A DNA stretch of 64,000 nt from Lindgomyces ingoldianus (GCF_010093535.1 NW_022985181.1:671333-735332); one strand, 5' to 3'. Positions 21,405 through 34,290 are shown, numbered from the stretch's first letter. Notes: generated by a model not told the origin, from the sequence alone. Numbers and translations are program-made.

Positions 21405-24384
21405 GTCCACTTACAGAGCGTAACTGTTACAATTCACATTTCTCCTATGTTTTAATGTTTTACAAAAAGTTACGTTGTAACAGCTTATATATAGTCTACT
21501 AAGGACAATAATTTACTATAAACATAGCGCTAACATAGCTAGTTTTTCTATAGTTAAAGAGCCTTAATTATTAGGCTAGAGAGCTTATTTCTGTCACAGG
21601 TAACAGTCCTCCTACTGCTGCTAAAGCTCCTCTCACAGTCGCAGCTTGTAGATGGGATGGACAAGAAGTTAAGGGCAATTTTGTATAGCGTAGGATAGGT
21701 AAGCTGTCTAACTTGTTCTTACTATGTAAGAGGATTAGCAAATAGAGGGCTATTATTCTTAGCTATAGTAACGTCTTTGCAGTAACTGTTGTAGTATTGC
21801 TGCAATTCTGTTGTTTTCTGCTGCTTTTTATATAAATAATTGCTAGTAAGGAGGCTTATGTCCACAGAGAGAGTCTGCTTAAAGCCCTTATTATAATACT
21901 TGCCACCTAGTAACTTACGTTGCGTGGATAGCAGTTGCTTGTTGTCCTCTGCCTCTGCCTCTACCTTAGTATTAACGTACTTTTAAAAAACAGCCTTTAT
22001 TAAAGCCTTAGCTTTCTTATGCTATAAGGGGTGCTTACGCTAGTAGTCCTTAAACTAAAGAAGATAAAGCTAAGGGTTAAGGATAGTTGCAACGCAATAA
22101 TAAGATACAGGCAGCTTTATAATAAACTTTTCCTAGTATGTAAGCAACTTCTCTGTGCTAAATGCTACGCTAGATTTAAGGTAGTAATTGTTACTCTTAC
22201 TCTTAAGTTTATCCCCCATCTAGAGAAGCTTAGTATATAGGTGTTGCAGGTTAACAACAGTTATCTATAGAGATCTGTACAAGCCCTTACCTTTAAGGTG
22301 TTTTGTTATAGAGTAAAAGACCTTAAGGAACTTATAGAGGTAATTAACCTTCTCCTATTTATCTTTAGTAATAATCTTAGTAAAAGCAGCATTATTAGGG
22401 ATAGTAGAGTTAGCGCTATTATCCTTAGTGCCTCTCTGCTTATAAATAAACTTAGTGATAGTGTCCTTAAGCTTGTAACAGCAGAGGAGCATAAGATAGA
22501 CGCTGTGCCAGTGTACGCTACTGTCTTATATAAGATTAAGGGTCCTAAAGCTCTAGAAAGGGTCCTTGTTGTTAAGAGTAGCTTAAAAAGTTATAAAAGC
22601 CTCCTAGTGTTTATGTAACGCTAACACTGCGTTTACAAAGTTATAGAGCTTACCTATAACTCTATGCTAACAGTATAGTTTAAATTAATCCTAAGGAGCA
22701 GCTTAGGCTAGCGCTGCTTTAAAAGCGTTTATCTCTTTCCTATATATAACTGCCTTGACTACTAGCTGGATTGTATGACTAGCGCAGCGTATACAGTGCT
22801 TAGAGGTGAGGGGCCTTTTAAGATGTTATGTAAGGGCAGAGATAGTTTTATTATTATTATTTAACACGTTGTTAGCTACTAAATAATAGAATTTTAACAT
22901 AATTTTAAAGTTATTAATAACCTTAATAATCTCCCTAGCTTAGTTTGCCCCTGTATAGTTACTGTATAGGTTGCGAAAGCTAATAAGTACGTTGCAGTGC
23001 TAGTAGTTAACATCTATATTAGCATAGGTAAGCGTGTTGTTGTTAATTTTTACAGTGCTAAGGCGCTAAAATAATAAGCTAAGGTACACATACTAATAAA
23101 GTGTAACACTACACCTAGGAAGGAGAGGTGGTTTAGAGAAGTCTATATATTAACACTTAACACAATTTTGCTCTAGGCTATCCTTAGTATTGTTTAAATC
23201 TCTGCTCTCTAGCGCAGGCAGGCCTTGTTTACATAGGAAGAAAATGTAGTATCTAAGACTAAGAGAGCTGCAAGAAGATTAGCTTAGTTCTAAGTAAAAA
23301 TGCCCTAAAGTTCTGCTAATAATGCTGTGTTAAAGAAAATGTTGTAAAGGATAACCTAATTAACAACTGCTACCTGCAACACTTCCTCCTGCTACACACT
23401 GTAAGAGATAATATATAATAAGCTAGCAACCTTATAAGCAGCTTTAAATAGACTTGCTAAGATTCTTAGTGTGTTAGGCAAGAGACCTTTTTTAAAAACG
23501 TTAATCCTGTGTTCTTTTCTAAGGTGGCTTATAATATAAGTGTAACTGTTAACTTTCTTCACCCCTTTGTAAACGCCCCTAGCGTGGCACCTTTTGTAGA
23601 GCTATAGCTTTACTTTAGAGCTGTCCTCCTTGTTGTTGTACACTAAATCTGCTCCATGCTGCCAAATCTGGGAGAGCTGCCAGTTCCTACAGAGCTAGCT
23701 CTTGTGCTTCACGTGATACCTGACTCTCTTAGGCCTCAGCTTCCTGTTTGCTAGCTAGAGGTTATCCCACTCTACAGTAAAAGCTACTCTGTTGTTAAGA
23801 CTAGCGTCAGCTAGGTACTCCTTTAAACAGGCATTAGATGGTGTACTGCCTTAGGATAAAACTAGAGAGGAAGACAATAAGGCCTTTAACCTAGTAAGGT
23901 AATAAGAACTAGCATAATAAGATACATTAGTTTGCTAGGAAGAGCTAGCTCTAGAGGATCCTTAGGATAAAGCAGTACGCCTGCCGCGCTAGAGGAATTG
24001 GGACATTTGGCTTATGGTGGGTGGGATAATAGATGTGGATGAATTAATGACAATTTACAGGCTAAAAAGCTGACTATTTACATAGGATAGCACACCTCAC
24101 TCCTAGCCTCCGCTGTGAGCGCTAATGTCCTATAAACCTTAGAGTTTTCACCTAATTGTTACTCTAAGAACGTGACCTTAAACACGCTCCTAACGCGATC
24201 CCACATGTGTCTAATTAGGTCCTATTTTAGTAGGAAAAGTCGCCTTTTTGAGACGTACTACGGTCTGTAATGGGCGCTCCTCCAGTCATACGTTACGACT
24301 CATATCTCTCCTACGTTTCAACGGCTCACGTGACTGTTACGGGTCGTATACTACGACTCGTAGTACGTACGGTTGGGAACCCTG
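21307..24384 (-). mobile_element. hAT DNA transposon, RIP-degraded, inserted in the NLR TPR array
   Basis: A 3078-bp element flanked by the 8-bp duplication CCAGCGGG. Its terminal inverted repeats are CAGCGTTCCCAACCGTACGT on the left and, on the opposite strand at the right, CAGGGTTCCCAACCGTACGT, one mismatch in 20. The CAG start, 8-bp duplication and size are typical of hAT. Transposase lies on the minus strand but is riddled with stops. A BED-type zinc finger is still visible at about 23700-23490, ending in HLRKEHRI after a Cys pair (RCHARG region, with the first Cys changed). The middle (about 21480-23950) is AT-rich with TAG stops. The outer ~100-400 bp keep normal composition. Removing the element plus one duplication copy restores the TPR codons exactly. 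Confidence 0.92.
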
Positions 24385-24392
24385 CCAGCGGG
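24385..24392. repeat. hAT target-site duplication, right copy
   Basis: CCAGCGGG, identical to 21299-21306. TPR coding resumes directly after it in the correct phase. Confidence 0.9.
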
Positions 24393-25247
24393 CCCTGCAA
24401 GGCAAAGAGAAGGCATGGGGACCAGAACACACATCAACACTCTCTACGGTCAACAACTTGGGCCTTCTCTATGCGGACCTAGGACGGCTTGACGAGGCAG
24501 AGAAGATGTATCAGCGAGCCTTGCAAGGCAAAGAAAAGGCATGGGGACTAGAGCACACATCAACACTTAACACAGTCAACAATTTAGGGAGCCTCTACAA
24601 GAACCTAGGACGGTTTGATGAGGCGGAGAAGATGTACCAGCGGGCGCTTCAAGGCAAAGAGAAGGCATGGGGACTAGAGCACACATCAACACTCACTACA
24701 GTCAACAACGTGGGTAACCTCTTCGCGGACCTAGGACGGCTTGACGAGGCAGAGAAGATGTACCAGCGGGCCCTTCAAGGCTTTGAGAAGGTATGGGGAC
24801 CAGAGCACACATTAACACTTGATACAGCCAACAACTTAGGGAGTCTCTACAGAAACCTAGGGCGGCTTGACGAAGCTGAGAAGATGTACCAGCGGGCCCT
24901 GCAAGGCAAAGAGAAGGCATGGGGACCAGAGCACACATCAACACTTGATACGGTCAACAACTTAGGCAACCTTTACGCGGACCAGGGACGGCTTGACGAA
25001 GCGGAGGAGATGTACCAGCGGGCCCTCCAAGGCAAAGAGAAGGCATGGGGACTAGAGCACACGTCAACACTCGACACGGTCAACACCTTGGGCAACCTCT
25101 ACGCGGACCTAGGACGGCTGGATGAGGCGGAAAAGATGTACCAGCGGGCCCTGCGAGGCAAAGAGAAGGCATGGGGACTAGAGCACACATCAACACTCTC
25201 TACAGTTAACAACTTAGGCCATCTCTACGCGGACCTAGGACGGCTTG

Positions 25248-25357
25248 NNNNNNNNNNNNNNNNNNNNNNNNNNNNNNNNNNNNNNNNNNNNNNNNNNNNN
25301 NNNNNNNNNNNNNNNNNNNNNNNNNNNNNNNNNNNNNNNNNNNNNNNNNNNNNNNNN
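25248..25357. other. Assembly gap (110 N) inside the TPR array
   Basis: The gap is flanked by identical 70-bp blocks (25178-25247 and 25358-25427) set 180 bp apart. The TPR unit is 126 bp, so the gap length does not fit the repeat register and is probably nominal. Confidence 0.95.
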
Positions 25358-25785
25358 CTAGAGCACACATCAACACTCTCTACAGTTAACAACTTAGGCC
25401 ATCTCTACGCGGACCTAGGACGGCTTGGCGAAGCAGAGGAGATGTACCAGCGGGCCCTGCAAGGCTTTGAGAATGCACGGGGACCAGAGCACAAATCAAC
25501 ACTCTCTACAGTCAACAACTTAGGCCTTCTTTATGCGGACCTAGGACGGCTTGACGAGGCGGAGAAGATGTACCAACGGGCACTGCAAGGCTATGAAAAG
25601 ACATTAGGCCTGGAGGCGGTAAAGAGATACATACCAGCGCTTAATGTAGTGCAAAATCTAGCAAACTTAAAGAGACAGAAAGAATAGGGGAAGCCGAAGA
25701 ACTGTTTTCGCTTGCCCTTCCTGGGGTAGAGGCGAGTTTCGGCCACTCAATTAAACGGTGTTTCGATATTCAGAAGATCTTATAA

Positions 25786-26111
25786 CTACATGTTGCGTAG
25801 CAATAATTAGTAATCTCTGTCCAGAGATCCCGTTTAGTGCAGTCTCTCGCTTACTCTTACTAGGCATCGCCTAGAAGTACTAATTAACAGGGCAGACCTG
25901 TATAAAATCGCGCTCTGCAGCGCGTATAGCGTTAATAATAACTTCCTAGTATTAGACAAAGGTTTTAGAGCTTAGATAAAGTCTTTCTATAGAAATTTAA
26001 AGCAATGACTTAAAGTTAGTGCTATAAAAAGAAAAGTTTGTTACACTATAAAAAAGGCGCCTAACATATTTAGCTTAGAGATAATAATGTAAACATAATT
26101 TATAAAAAGTA
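25786..26111. repeat. AT-rich RIP-like spacer
   Basis: Between the receptor remnant and the first Fot1/pogo end the DNA becomes rich in TA and TAG. No motif was recognised. Confidence 0.4.
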
Positions 26112-26456
26112 ACGTACAATATAGGCAAGTTGCTTACACACCTAAGTTACTTACTTTTACTAAGACCCTACTAAACTAATTTTCTTACACTAATGCATTT
26201 CTAATAACACTACTTAGATGTGCTAAAAAAAATGTTAGATATAGCTTACACTTTAAGCTTTTAAATAAAATGTAACACTTTTAAAGTAATATACTATAGC
26301 TATATATAAAGTTTTAAAAAATAATAAATAACTAACACACTAAATAACTTTTATACGCTAATTTTATAGCTAACTTATAAAAGCTAGATGATAATAAAAA
26401 GTAAGTAATTATTAAGCATATACTTAAGCTATATATGTAAAGGTTTTTCTTTTAGT
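26112..26456 (+). mobile_element. Outer Fot1/pogo element, left part
   Basis: Starts after a TA with ACGTACAATATAGGCAAGTT, a mutated version of the Fot1/pogo terminal repeat seen intact at about 43390-43449. It is collinear with the left end of the inner copy starting at 26459. At the TA at 26457-26458 it is interrupted by that inner copy, and it resumes at 43452. RIP-degraded. Confidence 0.7.
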
Positions 26457-26802
26457 TAACGTACTTCATAGGCGAGTTGCTTACACACCTAAGTTGCTTA
26501 CTTTTGCTAAGACCCTACTACACTACTCTTTCTACACTAATGCATTTCTAACAACACTACTTAAACATGTTAAAAGAATATTAGATGCAGCTTATGCTTT
26601 AAGCTTTTAAATAAAATGTAACACTTTTTAACTAACACGCTGCAGCTATTTACAGGGTCCTTTAAAAGATAATAAGTAACTAACACGCTAGATAACCTTT
26701 CTAAGCTAATTATATAGCTAACTTATAAAAGCTAGATAATAATAAAAAGTAGGTAATTATTTAGCATATACTTAAGCTAAATGCGCAAGAATTTCCCCCC
26801 TA

Positions 26803-26807
26803 GCTAG
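26803..26807. repeat. Target-site duplication of gypsy element 1 (left)
   Basis: GCTAG, repeated at 34286-34290. Confidence 0.85.
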
Positions 26808-27395
26808 TGTTACAATCCTTACTCCAGAGAAATGGTGTTTTCCGGGGTACAACGGCCTATACGGGTGTTAGTGAGAGAAGGGCGAGAACTTAGCTGGATC
26901 AGGTGTACAGTCTGTCAAGCAGAGTGAAGGATGGTCAGGGTTTAGGAGGCAGGCTGTAGTTTGCCCCTATAGCTGTATAAGTAGCTAGGCGTTTACTAGT
27001 TAAGTAGACAAGGGTTAGAGGTATATATGTTATAAGATATATAAAGCAGCTTAATCCTCTTTAAAAAGGATTAGGCTTCTTAGTCTATTATAAAGAATAA
27101 ACTAAATATTAATTACAACCTCCTAGCTATAGTTAGAATTAAGACTATATACATAGTAGTTGCATGCTTACATGCTTGCATGCTGTCTTTCCTTTGTAAC
27201 CTGCAAGCGCGCAAGCCTGCAACACCTTATTAGATAGCGCATTCTGCTAGGCATTTATCTATAAGATAACACTATTCCTCTTCTGTTTAGTTATAAGGTC
27301 TGCTAATTACAGGGTTAACTGTCTCCTATCTGTTATGCTTAGGGCTGTGTGTAATAGCAAGCTAAGTTATTACAGTCTATTTATTAGCCATAACA
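26808..27395 (-). repeat. LTR (3' relative to coding) of gypsy element 1
   Basis: 588 bp, starting TGTTACAATC and ending CATAACA. Its outer (left) half is less mutated than its partner, while its inner half is more mutated. Confidence 0.92.
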
Positions 27396-30300
27396 CGCAG
27401 GCTTCTCTTCTAGTTAGCGTCCTTGCTGTTATGTTCTTTCTGCTGCAAGTGTTAGGTTTTCTTTTTAGCTAGTGCGTGTTCTTTTATAAATGCTAGACGT
27501 ACGCTTATCCTTTTTAACTATGCCCTACTAGACCCCTCATCCTTCTGCCTCTGTTTGTTGCCTTTAGACTGTTGCCTAGCTTAATCTACTCTGCTGCACA
27601 AAAATGCGTCTTTGCAGTGCTTGTTATTTAAGCAGTTCCTCTTACATAATGTCCTTGTTATTAAACAAGTGTGTAAAGTGTATTTAAAAAGAGTATTGCT
27701 GCAATGCGTTTATGTTAGACGCGTCTTAGGATTGTTTAGAGAAGGCGCAGAGGCAACTTAATCTTCTATTAGATTAAAGGGCAAAATATCTAGAAGGAGA
27801 CCTCTTATTGCTAGATAAGCTTAAAGCGCTTAAGGCAAAAGCAGTAGGTCTTCCTCCTCCTTAACCTATGTTAAAGGGTTGCAGGCTTCCTATATCACAG
27901 CTAACTAATGCAACAGTAGTTTTAGCTAGTAAGGATGTTTTTTAGTTACAGAAACTTTTGCCTAGATAGTTTAATTTAAAAAGCGTAAGTAATACTCTTA
28001 TAGCGCCTTCTAGGCGTTCTGCAGGTTTATAGCAGGTTCCTAGGTATTTTTGCAGGTTAGGTATTCTACTTATTTTATTAGGTAATAATTTTCTTTCTTA
28101 TCTAAGATCTTTTTAACTTTATATTTAAGTTCTTTTTTATCTTATCTTTAAGTTACTAACAGGATGTTTTTAGGTGCTAGTTCTAGCTTAGAAACATAGA
28201 ACTATAGAAAGATCTTTATATCTTTTAGTAATTTAAGCTTACATGCTCCTAGACAGGTTTAAATAACTTTATAAAGTCCTATTTATTTTTTAGCTAGCTT
28301 CTGTGCTAGTTAAGGATTTTTAAGGTTTATAGTATCTAAATATATATAGTTATAAGGGTGTATTTCTAGCGCTGTTTATTAGTGTTAATTTACTAATGCT
28401 TTTATAGCTTCTACTATAAGCTAAGCTTTTTTACCTAATTTCTAATAAATTTCTAGAAGTTATGTTGTCTATTTTAAGGCTTCTAGTAGGTCTGTTAGCT
28501 AGGTTTTAAAAAGCTTATATCTGTAAGAGTAGCTAAAATTTACTTTATACAGAGTTATTTTAGTTAAGGTAGATTGTGTGGTGTTAATAGCTAACTAGGC
28601 TATTAGCAACTATTTAGGCTAGTCTGTTTATTTATATAAAATGTACTTCTATAAATACTTTTCTATTTCTGTGTTTATTTATTCTGTCTGTCTATTAGTC
28701 TAAAAGTAATAAGCTATAGAAAGTTTATAGATTATTTTAAAGTGTTAGATTACAGTTGTCTAATACTTGCTAGTAAAAAGTTTATCTTTATCTAAGATAA
28801 TAATCTATAGGCATTTATAAGTTATAAAAAGGTTCTTTTTTAGTTTAAACATAAATTCTTTTACAGTTATGCTCTTCTCTGTTACTTATGTAAAGACAAA
28901 CTTTGTAGTCTTATTAACTACTACTGCAATTATGTTATAAAGCCTTTCTGTGCTAGGTTTGTAGAATAGTAGTAGTCCTGTTATAAAATCTATTGTTATT
29001 ATAGTCTAGAGTTACTCTAGTGCTATAATTAGTTAGAGTTGTCTATATAGTTTATGTCTTTAAAGATTGTTCTTATTGCATAGGTTACACTTTTGTAGTA
29101 CCTTAGTGCATAAGTGCTTTAGTTATAAAATGTCTTTAAAAATTACTTTTTTTATTTTCTTTTAAAGTAATCTTACTCTAGGGTGTCTAAACATTAGGGC
29201 CTTATAGTATTTTTTAATAAAGTTTTTTTATCTATATTTAGTAATTATTAGAGAACAAATTAGTCCTTCTAGTTCTAGTCTATTATATACTAGACCTTAG
29301 TTAGTTTCCTTAAAAATTATAAATTCCTCTGTGTCTTCTTTTAATCTGTTAAAATAGTTAGAGTGTCCACTAAGAACATCTACTTGTTAATTACTACTTC
29401 TAGGAACGTGCTTAATAATAAAGTTAAACTATGCTAACTCTATTACCTACTGTACATACATTAGGGAGAGTTTCTTTATTGTTAGAAAAGTTACTAGGTT
29501 AGCGTAGTTAGTATAAATAACAAACTATTATCTAAGTCTTTATAATTTAACTTTTTAATTTTTATAAGCATTAACTATAGCTTTAAGTTCTTTGTCTAGT
29601 ATAGTATACTTTTATTCTGCAAGGGTAAACTTTGCTAAATAATATGCTACTAAGTGCTAATAGCTGTTTTCTTGTTTCTATAAAAAGGCTACTCCTTCTG
29701 CTTGTTTTAAGGCATTAGTATGTACTTTAGTTTTAAAGGTTAAGTTGTATATTTAAAGAACTAGGTAGCTAGTAATAATCTTCTTTAGTTCTTTAAAGGA
29801 TTAATTTATTTTAGTTATCTACTAGAATTTATGTAACACTTTTTTCTTTGTTATAGCGTTAGTAAGTAGGAGCGCTATTTTAGAATAGTCCTTAATTATT
29901 CTTTATACGTAGCCTGTTAGTCTAAGGAATCCTCTAATTTCTATAACAAATTTAGGTACAGGCTACTTAAGTACTTTAGCAACCTTCTTTAAGTCTATCT
30001 TTATTTAGTCTTAGTTTATAATAAACCTTAAATATTTAGTTTTTTATACATTAAATTTGCATTTTTCTAGTTAAAGGTGTAGGCTATATTACTTAAGGCG
30101 TTCTAATACAAGTTTTACTTTTAATATGTAGTTATTATAGCTTTCTTTAGTATATACTAGTATGTTATTAAGGTATACTAATACAAATATGTTAAAGTAT
30201 AGATTTAAAGCTATGTTAATAACTCTTTAGAAAGTTATAAGCGTGTTAGTAAGTCTAAAGGGCATAACAAGCAGTTTATATAGTTCTCTAAGAGTTTAAA

Positions 30301-33300
30301 AGGCTGTTATTTATTTATGTCTTTATTTAATTTTTATCTTATTAAATCTGTCTTAGACATTAAACTTAGTAAAGTGCTTAGTTCCTTTTAGTTAGTTTAT
30401 AATGTCTTAGATTATTAGTAGGGGGTACTAGTCTTATATAGTGTTATTATTTAAAGTTTAATAGTTCTAACATACTTTTACTTTACTATTTTTCTTTTTT
30501 TGCAAAGACTACTGCTAATGCCACTAGGCTGTTACTTTCTTAGATATGTCCTTGTAATAACATCCTGTCTATGTATTTCTATAGTGCGTCTTTCTAGGCT
30601 TTAGTTAATAGTTAGAGTTTGTAAGCTTTTAGCTAAGGTTCTAGTTTAAGATTAATAGCATAATTCTATAGTTAGTGTAGGGGTAGTTCTTCTAGGTCTT
30701 CTAGAGTTTTAAACATGTCTTTATACTCTTTATATTCTTCTAGTAAGTCTCCTGTTTTATAGGTAATCTTATAAATTTCTACCTAGTTAAGATCTTATTC
30801 TCTCTAGAATTTTTTAAAAGATACTTTTTTAAGTTTTTTCTTTATTAGGTAAACTACCTAGGCTTTTAGTTCTTAGTAAGGGAACCTCTTTAGTTTTCCT
30901 TTTTTAGGAAAATATCTGCTTTCTTCTTTTACTTATTAGTAGAAGGTGCATAAATTGTTATAGCAGGCTAACTATGTTATTCTAGCGTAGTTTTGTTTTG
31001 TTACTAAGGTTATAGTTTACTAGTTAATTATTAAGTTATATTAGTAAAGCTAATTATATCTAAGTATTACTTAGTACTTTTCTTCTAGTAGTAAGATGTT
31101 AAAAGATATCTAGTTACTAGTTCCTTTAGTGTCTATAATAAGTTTATGTGTTTTAAGTTATATCTATCCTACCTTATATTTAATTAATAAGGCGTTTGCT
31201 AGAGTTACTTTAAAAAGTTTTTCTTTACTTCTAAAAGGTATCTGTTTTTAATTAACCTACATAGAGTTAATTACTGTAAAAGTGCAACTACTATTTATTA
31301 GTGTAAGGCCTGTCTATTTTTGTCTTAGGCAAGTAAGAGTTATTTCTGTAGTTAGGCTTCTGCCTAGACCTTGTTTTACAGCAATAAAAGTACAAAGTTT
31401 ATAAAGAACTTCTAAATAGTCTATACTATTATCTTTCTCTACTTTAAAAGCTTTTTTTTAATAGCTTTTAATTTAGTTAGCTTGTATTTTATATTCTTAA
31501 TAACCTTATATTATGCATTCTGCTATAGTGCAGTGCTAGTCTTTTACCTTATAGTAATACAGCATTTAGTTGTTTTATTAATAGGCTCTTTACTAAAAGT
31601 AGTAGAATGTGTAGTTTACTTAGTTTTTACATTCTATCTAGGGCTTTTATTTATGCTTAGTTCTGCAGTTGCAGAAGACGCACTAGGGCATCTTACAAGT
31701 TAATGCTATTCTAGGGAGCGTGTTGTTTGTAAGCTTACTTATCTAAATTCTATATAGCTACTAGCTAGCTTTATGTTTTGTTAGCTAGTGTTTTAAGCAG
31801 TACTTGTTAACACATAGGTACTAGTTATAAAGGCAATCTTAGAGGTTATTCTAGACTAGTATAGGTTAAACCTGCGTCCACCTTAAGTATTCTTTTATTT
31901 ATACTATTTATAAGGGGTAGCTTTAATATGTGCATTAGAACTTATTATGTCTCTAGCTTCTATATAGAATGCAATATCTATTTTATTAGTAAATTTCTAA
32001 ATCTTTTTATGTAATTACTAGTGCTAAAGGGGGTGTGTTAGCTTTCTAATTATAAGGCTTTAAAGTTATTAAAAAGGTGCATTACTAGTTAAAACTCTTT
32101 CCTTTATTTAAAATTTTCTAGAACATTTTTTATTATTTTTTATTATTTAGCATAGTGTAGTAAGTCTTAGTAATTTTCTTAATTATACTATAAGTGTCTA
32201 CATTGTTATTAATGTGTACTTTGTACATAGTTTTTCTACAATTTTGTAGGTTATAGGTGTTGCTGCACTTCTAGCAGTTGCTATAGTTAAATTAGTATTA
32301 TAGTTTTTAAGTAGAGATTCTAGTTATTAGTTGTTCTAAAGAGAATAATTCTTTCTCTTCTCTTATGTTTGCAACATATGTTGTTACTTATGTATAGCCT
32401 TACTATTCTTTATAGACAGCTGCTTGTTTTAGTGCTTTAAATATATTATTATAGTTTTAAACTTTAACCTTCTAGTATTTTATTAGGCATCTATTAGATT
32501 TGTAATTGCCTCTACATTACTAGTAAAGGTTCTTATTTAGTCTATCTAAAATTTTAGGTTCTGTTAAACCTTGCTTTATATGTATTACTTTTATAGTTAG
32601 TCTTTTATTTTTATTCTTCTAGTTACTAGAGTCTAGGCATTCTCTTTTATAATGTCCTACTTTTTTATAGTTAAGGCACACTCTTTTCTTAAGCTATTTC
32701 TGTTGTTTAGTACTTAGTAGTAGCTTATTACTTATTTAGAACTTACTTTTTTTTTTAGTTAAGCCTTATATATGTTTAGCATAGCTAAGGTCTATTAGTT
32801 TGCTGTTAGACTATTAGGTCTTCTTTCTTTTCTAGAATACTTCTAGTTTCTAGGGCGTTATGCTAGGGCGCTTCTTATAAAGACATTTCTAATGCTAATT
32901 ATTATATATAGTTGCCCTTTTTATGTATTCTTTAAATTCCTTTAGTTTACTGTAATGCATAAATTTATCTTTAATTATGTTAGATAGTTTATTATAGAAC
33001 ATTCTTCTAACAGCTACTTTATTAGTTTATCTACTAATAGCTAATTATTTGCAGAAGCGTGCTGTATATAATTAGACAGTGCCCTTTTTTTGTTATAGGG
33101 TGTCTATTTTGTTAACTACCTTTTCCTTCTAGTTAGCTTAACTATAAATTATTATAAAAGCTTATTTAAAGGCGTTTATGTTTTAAAAAATTTTTTAAGT
33201 GTAAATAAAAAAAACTTTTTTAGTTACTTTATATTTTATCTAATTATCTATGTGTAGTTAAAACTAGATAGCTAGGGGTCCTTCTAGATAAAGTTTTATT

Positions 33301-33697
33301 TATAAAATTATTTCCTTATCTATCTAAAAAGCGCCCTTATTATACTACATATATAAGTAGCATTAAGTAAAGAATAGCTTAAAGTCCTTAGCTATGCTAT
33401 TAAATAATTTAAGTAAGGCTAGGTGTAGTAATTTTTTTAACTTAATACTAGTCTTTTTTTTAGCAGCGTTGCAAAGCTTAGCAACTTCTAGATAGAGGGC
33501 GTAAAGTTGTTAGACATGTAGTTATTATTAAAGCTAAGTTCTAAGTGCTTTAATTTCTTAATAAAGATACTATATTTATTAACTATGTTTCTTTTTATTC
33601 TAAGATAAGGTTTTACTAGTGCTAGCTACACTAGCTCCTATTATGCTAATATTAAGGGAGGTGTAAGGTGCTATACTTTTAAAGGGGTAGTAATTAA

Positions 33698-34285
33698 TGT
33701 TATAATTTTTACTTTAAAGAAATAGTGTTTTCTAGAGTACAACAGCCTATACAGGTGTTAGTAAGAGAAGGGCAAGAACTTAGCTAGATCAGGTGTACAG
33801 TCTGTTAAGTAGAGTAAAGAATAGTTAAGGTTTAAAAAGCAGGCTATAGTTTGCCCCTATAGCTATATAGGTAGCTAGGCGTTTACTAGTTAAGTAGACA
33901 AAGGTTAAAAGTATATATGTTATAAGATATACAAGGTAGCTTAATTCTCTTTAGAAAAGATTAAGCTTCTTAGTCTATTATAAAGAATAAACTAAACATT
34001 AATTATAACCTTCTAGCTATAGTTAGGATTAAGACTATATACATAGTAGTTGCATGCTTACATGCTTGCATGCTGTCTTTCCTTTATAACCTGCAAGCGC
34101 GCAAGCCTGCAACACCTTATTAGATGGCGCATTCTGCTAGGCATTTATCTATAAGATAACGCCATTCCTCTTCTGTTTAGTTATAAGGTCCGCTAATCGC
34201 AGGGTTAACCGTCTCCCATCTGTTGTGCTTGGGGCTATGTGTAATAGCAAGCTGAGTCATTACGGTCTGTTCGTTGGCCGTAACA
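33698..34285 (-). repeat. LTR (5' relative to coding) of gypsy element 1
   Basis: 588 bp, starting TGTTATAATT and ending CCGTAACA. The inner (left) half carries many C to T and G to A changes relative to 26808-27395. The outer ~150 bp are nearly unmutated. Confidence 0.92.
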
Positions 34286-34290
34286 GCTAG
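34286..34290. repeat. Target-site duplication of gypsy element 1 (right)
   Basis: GCTAG, matching 26803-26807. Fot1/pogo sequence resumes after it. Confidence 0.85.

Larger units (their letters stand above)
24385..25785 (+). pseudogene. Detached 3' part of the NOD-like receptor TPR array
   Basis: This is the continuation of the receptor gene beyond the hAT insertion. It begins with CAG CGG GCC CTG CAA, which completes the MYQRALQ unit broken at 21306. At least eight further 42-residue units follow, with nearly identical codons, plus a final divergent unit (GYEKTLGLEAVKRYIPALN) that marks the natural end of such arrays. The frame stops at 25687, but the next frame continues as RIGEAEELFSLALPGVEASF to a stop at 25783-25785. 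That is the usual terminal helix pair of fungal TPR receptors, so a one-base indel near 25665-25680 is likely. The 110-N gap lies inside. Without hAT excision the segment has no promoter or start of its own; the Met that opens the frame at 24248 is hAT sequence. Confidence 0.85.
26808..34285 (-). mobile_element. Ty3/gypsy LTR retrotransposon 1, complete but RIP-killed
   Basis: A 7478-bp element with two 588-bp LTRs and the 5-bp duplication GCTAG. The coding strand is minus. A gag zinc knuckle near 32690-32640 reads VCLNYKKVGHYKRECLD, with its second Cys changed to Tyr. The reverse-transcriptase box near 30195-30160 reads FVLVYLNNILVY, both catalytic Asp being Asn. The integrase at about 29030-28570 starts ITIDFITGLLLF and includes KDKLFTSKY and a damaged QTxxQTE region. 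Stops, mainly TAG, fill all frames. It shares LTR and integrase similarity with gypsy element 3 at 50489, so the two are related subfamilies. It inserted into the inner Fot1/pogo. Confidence 0.92.

Noticed and set aside
24248..24384. Met-initiated start of the second TPR open frame
   Set aside because: These codons are hAT terminal sequence. The true TPR coding starts at the target duplication, so this is not a gene start.
31482..31703. 73-codon hydrophobic plus-strand frame
   Set aside because: Antisense to the gypsy element 1 coding strand in RIP-degraded DNA. Hydrophobicity comes from TA-rich codons.
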